Assembly (NCBI GenBank): GCA_035333525.1
Contig: DAOQQF010000003.1
Coordinates: forward strand, 1-56,964
DNA length: 56,964 bases
Source: CALMFT01 sp035333525
GTDB taxonomy: Bacteria > Patescibacteriota > Gracilibacteria > Absconditabacterales > Absconditicoccaceae
Direction: 5' to 3'
Positions 1 through 6,601 of this stretch are shown one piece after another. The notes under the pieces were generated by a model, which ran no database searches, was not told the origin of the DNA, and saw nothing but the letters and a program-made list of their open reading frames with translations. The stretch's first letter is position 1; each line of letters begins with the position of its first letter. The translations under genes were made by a program, and so were the position numbers.

Positions 1-2
1 GA

Positions 3-185
3 TCACCCAAACCTATCACTGAGAAACAATATCAGTTTATCTCAAGACTTCTCAGAAAGGTTAATCCCAAAACAGAGCTTGCGAAACATACCGAAGAACT
101 CAAGAAGTTAGAGGGTATTTCAGCACAAGAAGCAGGCGAGATCATCAAGAAACTCATTGCTATAGAAGAATCAACTCCTCACTAA
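3..185 (+). CDS. C-terminal end of a truncated hypothetical protein
   Basis: The open frame enters from the left edge of the window and ends at TAA (183-185), giving about 60 residues. The readable part (PITEKQYQFISRLLRKV, then ELKKLEGISAQEAGEIIKKL) is a helical tail. Similar short tails occur at the C-terminus of some single-strand annealing and phage-type DNA-binding proteins, where a 'T-x-K-Q-x-x-x-I' helix precedes an 'S-x-x-E-A-x-x-I-I-x-x-L' helix. That resemblance is only by eye. No catalytic motif is visible, and the N-terminal part that would fix the function lies outside the window. A strong terminator follows directly. Confidence 0.55.
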   Translation, partial: SPKPITEKQYQFISRLLRKVNPKTELAKHTEELKKLEGISAQEAGEIIKKLIAIEESTPH

Positions 186-199
186 CGGGGAGTTGTTTT
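172..199 (+). terminator. Rho-independent terminator
   Basis: A 9-bp stem (172-180 with 187-195, one G-T pair) closes a 6-nt loop and is followed by TTTT. It overlaps the stop codon of the upstream partial gene, so it is placed to end that transcript. Confidence 0.8.
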
Positions 200-337
200 A
201 TAGTATGGGGCTATCAATACAAGCCATTTTCTCTGTACTCACTTCTTTATGTGATAAACTTTACAATATCTTTACAAAACACCAGGTAGAATAATCTTCT
301 TCTAGGCTAAAGTAGGCAGTATCGATGTTTCAAAAGT

Positions 338-377
338 GTGGAGAAGCGAGCAATTATGTGGAGAATGTAGCAATCGT
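338..377. repeat. Two tandem 20-bp imperfect repeats
   Basis: Two adjacent 20-nt units both start GTGGAGAA and continue with GCAAT-like sequence; they differ at a few positions. They lie in the non-coding stretch 200-385 between the terminator and the transposase-like remnant. No other feature is visible there. Confidence 0.5.
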
Positions 378-385
378 GTGGTGTA

Positions 386-736
386 TTATCCTCTATATAC
401 TCGATTTCTATGAGACTTGATTTCCTCAGATTGTAATGTCGTAGAGTGAGTATGTTTATGAATGCGAGCGATACGATGAGTATTGAGTATTTTTCTTCGA
501 TTAAGAATAGTGCTCGGCACGACTCAGATAAGTCTTGCAGTTCATCTCACTCCATACTCAGTGATTCGCTGAGGAAGATTCTCCATGATATTCTCCTTAT
601 TTCTGCGAGAAGTATAGCTGACTTCACAGCTCGTACATCTAAAACGAACCTTGCCAGAAGGAAGATATCCATGCTTTACTACATGGGCAATAGTACTACA
701 TCTAGGGCATGACATATGTGCTGATTTATTAGACAT
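386..736 (-). pseudogene. Zinc-ribbon/HTH transposase N-terminal remnant (IS1-InsA-like)
   Basis: With TGA as Gly the frame runs 116 codons from ATG at 736 to TAA at 386-388. It begins with a CPRC...C-x-x-C zinc ribbon (CPRCSTIAHVVKHG, then RFRCTSCEVSYTS). A helix-turn-helix-like segment follows (ITEYGVRGTARLIGVVPSTI) and then a basic tail. This order resembles the InsA part of IS1-family transposases, which bind the element ends. No DDE catalytic domain is found downstream on the same strand, and no terminal inverted repeats were recognised. I read it as a leftover of an insertion sequence, though it could be a stand-alone DNA-binding protein. One internal TGA shows it was adapted to this host's code. 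Confidence 0.5.
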
Positions 737-875
737 GATGATACTTATAAACAAGGATAAAACCTTGTTCTGAGTATATGTTTTCTGTAAGAGTATGCAA
801 TCATAGAGCATGCATTTCGATTAAGCTATTGAGTATGGTTTTCATTACTTTTTATAAAAGAGGAGAGGAGTATGG

Positions 876-1070
876 CTATGTATCTGTATTGGCAAAGCTT
901 ACTCCTATCCACTTATCAAACATAGGATATCTAGGGTTACCTATAAATCTTCTACTTATAGTATAAAACCTATTGATATCCTGTTCTAGTTTATCTATAT
1001 TCTCTGAGACAAAGTTTATTATTTTTTTCTTTATCTCCACCAATTCATAATACAAGTCTTGTATACTCAT
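876..1070 (-). CDS. Small hypothetical coiled-coil protein
   Basis: 64 codons from ATG at 1070 to TAG. The first half (MSIQDLYYELVEIKKKIINF) is charged and heptad-like, suggesting a coiled coil; the rest has no known motif. Its first 13 codons lie inside the 54-bp repeat (1033-1086). The second repeat copy at 9873-9926 therefore carries the same N-terminal codons followed by an unrelated, quickly terminated tail. If the repeat marks an integration target, this gene (or its start) is the host side of it. It could also be a chance frame. Confidence 0.4.
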   Translation of the reverse strand: MSIQDLYYELVEIKKKIINFVSENIDKLEQDINRFYTISRRFIGNPRYPMFDKWIGVSFANTDT

Positions 1071-1086
1071 AGAAGGCAGGAATAAA
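1033..1086. repeat. 54-bp direct repeat, left copy (possible att site)
   Basis: This stretch is identical over 54 nt to 9873-9926, and identity ends sharply at both sides. It contains a perfect inverted repeat with 7-nt arms and a 1-nt centre (1050-1064). Dyad cores of this kind are often used by tyrosine recombinases. It lies just outside a recombinase remnant (1145-1915), which fits an attachment-site scar. Confidence 0.85.
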
Positions 1087-1090
1087 TAAT

Positions 1091-1119
1091 CCCAATCGAC
1101 CTAAAGATTGGGGCTTTTT
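1091..1119. terminator. Bidirectional hairpin terminator
   Basis: The stem CCCAATC / GATTGGG (1091-1097 with 1106-1112) is followed on the plus strand by GCTTTTT. It lies just beyond the stop of the minus-strand recombinase (1145), so in that direction it would end the recombinase transcript, although the minus side has only a mixed A/T tail. Confidence 0.6.
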
Positions 1120-1144
1120 CTGCTTAATGACTCACATTCTAAAC

Positions 1145-1915
1145 TTATAATCTATCCAAGGGACTGATAATTTTACCAAGAGCGGGTTGCATAACATAGG
1201 TATAGATTTGGGTAGTACGGATATTAGCATGACCCAGTAATGTCTGTACATAGCGAATATCAGTTCACACTGTTCGAGAAGATGGGTAGCGAAACTATGA
1301 CGGAGAGAATGAAAAGCAACATCCTTTTTGAGTCCTATACGTTTGCATCACTGATGAAACAACAATTGTACGGTATGAGTAGTAAGTTTTCATCATTGCT
1401 GACTCGGAAAGAGATACTCATCAGGTCATAAATCATTATACAGAGTTTGTAATTTGGATAACAAAGTACTTGGTAGCGGTATTTGTCTATCTTTTTGTCA
1501 TTTGGATTGTTTGATAATGATAGCATGACGATACAGATCAAGATCTTTGATACGGATATTGACTATTTCTGATACTCTCAAGCCACAGCCATACGAAAGT
1601 TCAATCAATAATCTGTGTTTCGGATTTCTATAGGAGTTTATAAGTTGTTTTGATGAAGTACCTCATTACAAAAGAACATTACTACTGATTTATAGAGATT
1701 AACTGTTTTGGGAGCTTTGTTCTTGGATTGGAGATGAAGGACAAGCTTTTTGATGAGTTCTCTATCAATAGTGTGAATACGATCTTCTGTCTTGATTCGG
1801 TATTTCAAAAGTATTCTACGCATATGGTGTAACTCTCTACAGTTCTATCACTATAATTTCTGATCTTGATTTCATTTTGTAATTCGCTAGTATATCATTG
1901 TACTCGATCCATCAT
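1145..1915 (-). pseudogene. Tyrosine recombinase (XerD/IntI-like), frameshifted
   Basis: All pieces of a site-specific tyrosine recombinase are present but in different frames. The N-terminal core-binding part (NYSDRTVESYTICVEYF, from ATG at 1915) shifts frame near 1800. The next segment (KTEDRIHTIDRELIKKL...) stops at TAA near 1638. The catalytic part (LLIELSYGCGLRVSEIV with the first Arg, then FHSLRHSFATHLLEQ with H-x-x-R) shifts again near 1285. The last piece has LLGHANIRTTQIYTYV with the His and nucleophilic Tyr, ending ISPLDRL. The SPLD-L ending is typical of integron integrases, but the IntI-specific insertion before the HxxR box was not seen. The catalytic part uses TGA as Gly. The gene diverges from the cassette genes. 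It is probably inactive. Confidence 0.8.
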
Positions 1916-2336
1916 AGTATATTAATAGTTAAAATTTACATTTATATACATAATTATGTATCATTATGCAAGTTAATTTACTATAATGACTAGTTCATAG
2001 AAATCACTTTGTGACTCTCGCTTTGCTCGCCCTAACGGGTCTTTGAACAGATGCTATCTGGTTCACTTCGCTCTCCCAAATCCCGACACATCGGGACTTC
2101 AGATAAGCATCGGGGCGTTGTGTGTAATCATTTTTTTCCTCTAGAAGTGGAATGCAGAGAGATTTTGAAAAAGGAATGAAAATTTAATTTTTTCTATTTT
2201 TAAGGGGGGAAAAGCGGTATTTTTGCTCCAAGTATTCGCAAAAATGATTTATTTATTTTTTACATGGAAAACTTAGAGAGAAATAGTATATTATATTTAC
2301 AATTAAATATGATTTTTACAAGGTAAATTAAATTCT
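1916..2336. other. Intergenic region with attC-like hairpin and upstream region of the defence operon
   Basis: No gene is seen. The segment 1916-1990 is A/T-rich and contains the probable recombinase promoter side. From 2005 to 2125 the sequence is distinctly G/C-richer and holds the attC-like structure listed separately. A hairpin (2219-2226 with 2238-2245, ATTTTTGC / GCAAAAAT) and an A/T-rich tract precede the RadC-methyltransferase start at 2337. They are candidate regulatory elements for the operon. Confidence 0.5.
2042..2123 (+). other. attC-like recombination site A
   Basis: The segment folds as an imperfect hairpin. GAAC (2045-2048) can pair with GTT (2117-2119), and GATGCTATCTG (2050-2060) pairs with CAGATAAGCATC (2100-2111), leaving one unpaired A on one arm. 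Unequal spacers (1 and 5 nt) separate the two arm pairs. The right end reads GTTGTGT, close to the attC core GTTRRRY. An internal small hairpin (CCCGA / TCGGG) and the phrase CACTTCGCTCTCCCA occur in the loop; site B has the nearly identical CACTTCGTTCTCCCA. The shared architecture and loop words argue that A and B belong to one site family. Confidence 0.55.
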
Positions 2337-3965
2337 ATGGCTAAAATAAAAGACACTCCAATGGTTGATCGTCCAAGAGAAAGATTTCTCAAAAAAGGAC
2401 CAGATGCTCTTTCAAAGAGTGATCTTTTGGCGATTATTTTAGGAAGTGGAATCAAAGGAAAAAATGTACAAAAACTTGCTCAACAAATCATAAAACAATT
2501 TTCTCATAAATTTTTAGATGTTACTGTTGAAGATTTACAAACCGTTGAGGGCATAGGACCAGCGAAAGCACTACAAATAGTTTCTGCAATTTCTTTGGTA
2601 AAAAGATTTTATGAAGAGAATAAGACAAATGAAATAATAATAAAAAACTCAAAGGATGTTTTAAATCTTACATATGAATTAAGAGGAAAGAAAAAGGAAT
2701 ATTTAATTTGTCTATATTTGAATGCAAGGAATGTTCTGATAAAAAAGGAGACAATAAGTGTTGGTCTTCTTGATAAAAGTTTATTTCATCCAAGAGAAAT
2801 TTTTTATCCTGCTATTGAATTAAATTCTGCAAGTATAATTTTGGTTCATAATCACCCTTCGGGAGATTCTTCTCCAACTGAAAAAGATAAAGAAGTAGTC
2901 AAAAAAATAGTAGAAGCAGGAGAACTTATTGGAATTCCTGTAATTGATTTTTTGATTACTTCTGAAAATGATGATTATAGTTTTTTTGAAGAGCTAAAAG
3001 ATCAAAATAGAAGTTTTGATTATGTCGCTGACGGAGTACAAGGAACTTTGTTTGATTATTTGGAGATTGAAAAACCTGTTTATGAGATAAACATTGAGAA
3101 AGTAGTGGAATTTGATTATTATTTGCCGAAAATCAAAAATAATTATCACCAATTGCAAAATCGTAGATATATTGGAAGTAAACAAAAACTTATAAATTGG
3201 ATATTTTCAGTAATTAAGCAAGAGTGTAAAGGAAAAACTTTTGCAGATATTTTTGCAGGAACTGGGATTGTAGGAGCTGTGGCAATAGAACATTTTGAGA
3301 AAGTAATTTTAAATGATTTTTTATTTTCAAATAATTCAATTTATGAAGCATTTTTAGGAAATGGAAAATACGATCAAAAAAAAATAAACAACATTATTAG
3401 AAATTATAACAATATTAACCATGAAGATTTAGAAGATAACTATTTTTCTGAAAACTTTGGTGGAAAATATTTTAGTCAAAATTCAGCAAAAATAATCGGG
3501 TTTATAAGGGAAAACATTGAACAAAATAGAAAAAATTTAACAGATAGAGAATATAATATTTTAATAGCTTCTTTATTGTATTCTATTGATAAAATCGCAA
3601 ATACAGTAGGTCATTATGATGCTTATTTCAAAAAGGATTTTATTCCAGATAATTTTTTTATGAAACCTATTGAACCAATAAAAGCCAATAATGTTGATAT
3701 ATTTAGAGAAGATACAAATATCTTAGCAAGAAAACTAAAAGCTGATGTTGTTTATATTGATCCGCCTTATAATTCAAGACAATATAGTAGATTTTATCAT
3801 GTTTTAGAAAACCTCACTCAATGGAAAAAACCTAAACTACATGGAACAGCTTTAAAGCCAGATCCTGAAAATATGAGTGATTATTGCACAGTTAAGGCAA
3901 AAGATAGATTAAGGCAGTTAGTAAACGATATTTGTTTTAAATATACTTTTAATTTGGTAAACTAA
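2337..3965 (+). CDS. RadC (JAMM) - D12-class DNA adenine methyltransferase fusion
   Basis: 542 codons with no in-frame TGA. Residues about 1-225 form a RadC/UPF0758 protein: a helix-hairpin-helix region (LQTVEGIGPAKALQIVSA), then the JAMM metal site H-N-H-P-S-G at 171-176 with Asp184. Residues about 280-540 form an N6-adenine methyltransferase of the D12/Dam type: YIGSKQKL, the SAM motif FADIFAGTG starting near 302, and catalytic DPPYN at 475-479. The methyltransferase stops soon after a VKAKDRLRQLVNDI segment, where relatives usually continue with another strand and helix, so its C-terminus may be shortened. Inferred role: it modifies the target of the AlwI-type nuclease two genes downstream. 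The RadC part may be a second activity or only a fused DNA-binding module. It starts the operon. Confidence 0.85.
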   Translation: MAKIKDTPMVDRPRERFLKKGPDALSKSDLLAIILGSGIKGKNVQKLAQQIIKQFSHKFLDVTVEDLQTVEGIGPAKALQIVSAISLVKRFYEENKTNEIIIKNSKDVLNLTYELRGKKKEYLICLYLNARNVLIKKETISVGLLDKSLFHPREIFYPAIELNSASIILVHNHPSGDSSPTEKDKEVVKKIVEAGELIGIPVIDFLITSENDDYSFFEELKDQNRSFDYVADGVQGTLFDYLEIEKPVYEINIEKVVEFDYYLPKIKNNYHQLQNRRYIGSKQKLINWIFSVIKQECKGKTFADIFAGTGIVGAVAIEHFEKVILNDFLFSNNSIYEAFLGNGKYDQKKINNIIRNYNNINHEDLEDNYFSENFGGKYFSQNSAKIIGFIRENIEQNRKNLTDREYNILIASLLYSIDKIANTVGHYDAYFKKDFIPDNFFMKPIEPIKANNVDIFREDTNILARKLKADVVYIDPPYNSRQYSRFYHVLENLTQWKKPKLHGTALKPDPENMSDYCTVKAKDRLRQLVNDICFKYTFNLVN

Positions 3966-3970
3966 AAATT

Positions 3971-4894
3971 ATGGCAATACAGATATTTTCAAATTTAAAC
4001 TATCCAATCGGCAACATCATAAACCAAGAAATGCACGAGGCAAAAAATGTGCAAATTGCTGTTGCTTTTTTGAAATACACAGGAGTCAAGGTTATTGAGA
4101 AATCAATGAGACAATGCTTGGATAATGGAGGAAGTTTTGAAATTATTGCAGGACTTGATTTTAAAACAACTGACTCTCAAGCCCTTCAATACTTTTTGAA
4201 TCTCAAAAAAGAATACTCAAAAGTAAATTTTTATTGTTTTGGAGATAGAAAAGAAAACAAAACGGATATTGTCTTTCATCCTAAAATTTATCTTTTTGAA
4301 AAAGAAAGAGAAACAACAGGAATTGTTGGAAGTGCCAATATGACAAAGGGCGGATTGATGACAAATTTTGAGGTAAATACTGTTTTCAAAGAAACAAAAC
4401 CTTTGTATTTTTCTCAACTACAAGCAATTTATAACTCGGTAAAATTTACAGATTCAATTTTTGTTCCAGATGAAGAATATTTATCAGGATATACAGATGT
4501 TTTTAAGGCATTTTCTCAAAACGAAGAAAAGGCAAAAAAAGATTTAGGATTACAAAAGGTTATAAAAGAAATTCAAAGAAAAGAAGAAGTTTTGCCGGGG
4601 ACAGTTCCTTCATTAAAATTGATGATTATAAATATCATTAGAGAAAATAAGAAAAAAGGAATTGAATTTACACCACTGCAAGAAATTTATGAAAAAATGG
4701 AAAAAATTGTAGAAGAAGAGAAATTAACAGAAAGATACAAAATGGACACTTTTAGAAACACAATTCGTGGAGAATTAAATACACATGAAGATAATAGTAA
4801 TCACCCAAGTAATTTAAATTTATTTATCCGCTCTGCTGATAAAAAAGGTTTTTACTCGCTAACTCAAAAAGGTGAGAATTATGAAGGTCGTTAA
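3971..4894 (+). CDS. PLD-superfamily nuclease-like protein
   Basis: 307 codons, 5 nt after the methyltransferase stop. The N-terminal half is a phospholipase-D fold: HPKIYLF (H103, K105) followed by GSANMTKGGL (G120, N123) and NFEVN. This is a single HKD-like half site, as in PLD-type restriction nucleases and helicase-associated PLD domains, which act as dimers. The C-terminal 110 residues are basic and charged, with a winged-helix-like end (FTPLQEIYEKMEKIVEEEKL and FYSLTQKGENYEGR) probably used for DNA binding or partner contact. No TGA occurs in frame. Its place between methylase and endonuclease suggests an additional nuclease or specificity part of the same defence unit. Confidence 0.7.
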   Translation: MAIQIFSNLNYPIGNIINQEMHEAKNVQIAVAFLKYTGVKVIEKSMRQCLDNGGSFEIIAGLDFKTTDSQALQYFLNLKKEYSKVNFYCFGDRKENKTDIVFHPKIYLFEKERETTGIVGSANMTKGGLMTNFEVNTVFKETKPLYFSQLQAIYNSVKFTDSIFVPDEEYLSGYTDVFKAFSQNEEKAKKDLGLQKVIKEIQRKEEVLPGTVPSLKLMIINIIRENKKKGIEFTPLQEIYEKMEKIVEEEKLTERYKMDTFRNTIRGELNTHEDNSNHPSNLNLFIRSADKKGFYSLTQKGENYEGR

Positions 4895-4919
4895 TTTTAT
4901 TATTTTTTAAAGGAAACCT

Positions 4920-5183
4920 ATGAAAAGATTTTATTTTGCATTATTTGATAATCAACTCGACCAAGTAGTCGCAACTGGTTTTAATAATATAACAGAAGAA
5001 TCAGTCAGGGAAGAACTTGTTGATTATTTATTATTAGGAAACTTTTCAGAAGAAGGAGAAGATTCAATTAGAAAGAATACACTAAAAGAACTATTAAACT
5101 ATTATGAATTTACTTTGTTAAAATCCGAAAATAGATTTGAAGACAATAAAAATTATGATTTAGAAAACTATATCGTCCTATGA
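4920..5183 (+). CDS. Small hypothetical protein of the restriction operon (TGA stop)
   Basis: 87 codons rich in Glu, Asn and Leu (start MKRFYFALFDNQ), with no recognised motif and no helix-turn-helix. Its stop codon is TGA at 5181-5183, within an ATGA overlap with the next gene's start (5180). In this host TGA would be read as Gly, so translation would run six more codons to TAA at 5196-5198. The native design therefore assumes a standard-code host. It sits between the PLD-like gene and the endonuclease, so it is probably an accessory or immunity-type part. The function is unknown. Confidence 0.6.
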   Translation: MKRFYFALFDNQLDQVVATGFNNITEESVREELVDYLLLGNFSEEGEDSIRKNTLKELLNYYEFTLLKSENRFEDNKNYDLENYIVL

Positions 5184-6598
5184 AAAAAACAAACGATGTA
5201 AAAAACAAGTGGAAAGATACAAAAACTGGCGAATTTTCCAATGTTTTACTTTCAGATTTTGAAGTAAAAAGTATGTTAGAAAACAATCCTCAAGAACACA
5301 AAGAAGCTGGTTTTGATAGAGGATGGCCATCAAGGTTTGCAACAGTTTTTGATTTTTCAAAAGAATTGGGATTTGTTTATTTTTGGCAAAATGAGAAAAT
5401 AGAATTTTCAAAAATCGGTTTAAAATTAGCAAATTCAATCGAGGTCAAAATGGATGAAAATTATATTTTAATTTCTGATTCTCATCCTGAATTTGAACAA
5501 CAAGCCTTTTTGCATGCACTTGCAAAATCTCAAAGAAACAATCCATTTGTAAGAGTTTTAAACGACAATGTCCCTTTGATCTTGTTATTACAAGTAATTC
5601 AAAAATTAAATTCTGATAAAGAACTGAATGGAGCAGGAATTTCAAAATTAGAACTTCCATTAGTTATTTTTTGGAAAGATAATAATGCAGAAGAACTATA
5701 TCAATTGATAAAATCAATTAGAAAAAAACACAAATACAATCCTACTTGGGAAGTAATTGTTGATATTTGTGTAAATCAAATAATGAAAGGAGAATTTAAG
5801 AAATTCAAACCAAAATCAGTAATGAACGAATACCCTGATGAGTTTATCAGAAAAATGAGATTAACTGGATTGATTTCTCTAAGAGGTGGCGGAAGATTTA
5901 TTGATATAAACACAAACGAACAAGAAAAAGTTAATTATGTTTTAAAAACTTATTCAAAATATCCAAAATTTGAGACTGAAAGAGAATATTTCAATTATAT
6001 GGCCAAAACAGATGAAAATTTAATCTCATTTGTAAGCAAATCTGTAGGTGTTGAAGAAAATAATAAATATTTAGAAAAATGGACAAATATTTATTCATTT
6101 GAAAAGATTAAGCAAGAACTTTTTATATTATCTCAAAAAGGACTTTCAAACGATGATATTTTGAAATATTTATCAAACCCAATCAGACTAGAATTTTTGA
6201 CTTCATTAGCTGTAAAATCAAAATTTCCTGATGTTAAAGTAATTCCAAATTATCCTTGCGACGATGAGGGTGTCCCAACATCAACTGCAGGGGGAAACGG
6301 AGATCAAGGAGATATTGAATGTTTTGAAAACACAGATGGAATTTTAATCGAGGTTACAATGGCAGAAGGTAGAACTCAAACAATGATGGAAGTTTGGCCT
6401 ATTTCAAGACATTTAGAAAAGTTTAGTCAAAAATCAAAAAGATCAATGTGTTATTTTGTAGCACCGAGTATTTTTATAGATTCAGAAAGACAAATTGAAT
6501 TTGTAAGAGAAAAAGAAAAACTTTCAATTTATCCAAAAACAATTGAGGGATTTTTAGAGCATTTAGAAACTGAAAAGAATTTATATTATAGTGTTTAG
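5180..6598 (+). CDS. AlwI-family type II restriction endonuclease
   Basis: 472 codons, translationally coupled to the preceding ORF (ATGA overlap). Features typical of the AlwI family are RGWPSRFATVFDFSKELGF near residue 35 and, near residues 370-400, a nuclease core with GGNGDQGDIECFE (Asp378) and ILIEVTMAEGRTQ (Glu391), then EVWPISRHLEKF. AlwI-type enzymes cut at a fixed distance from GGATC; whether this enzyme shares that site cannot be read from sequence. There are no in-frame TGA codons and the gene ends in TAG. The nearest methyltransferase is the RadC fusion at the head of the operon, giving a plausible restriction-modification pair. Confidence 0.8.
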   Translation: MKKTNDVKNKWKDTKTGEFSNVLLSDFEVKSMLENNPQEHKEAGFDRGWPSRFATVFDFSKELGFVYFWQNEKIEFSKIGLKLANSIEVKMDENYILISDSHPEFEQQAFLHALAKSQRNNPFVRVLNDNVPLILLLQVIQKLNSDKELNGAGISKLELPLVIFWKDNNAEELYQLIKSIRKKHKYNPTWEVIVDICVNQIMKGEFKKFKPKSVMNEYPDEFIRKMRLTGLISLRGGGRFIDINTNEQEKVNYVLKTYSKYPKFETEREYFNYMAKTDENLISFVSKSVGVEENNKYLEKWTNIYSFEKIKQELFILSQKGLSNDDILKYLSNPIRLEFLTSLAVKSKFPDVKVIPNYPCDDEGVPTSTAGGNGDQGDIECFENTDGILIEVTMAEGRTQTMMEVWPISRHLEKFSQKSKRSMCYFVAPSIFIDSERQIEFVREKEKLSIYPKTIEGFLEHLETEKNLYYSV

Positions 6599-6601
6599 TT
6601 T

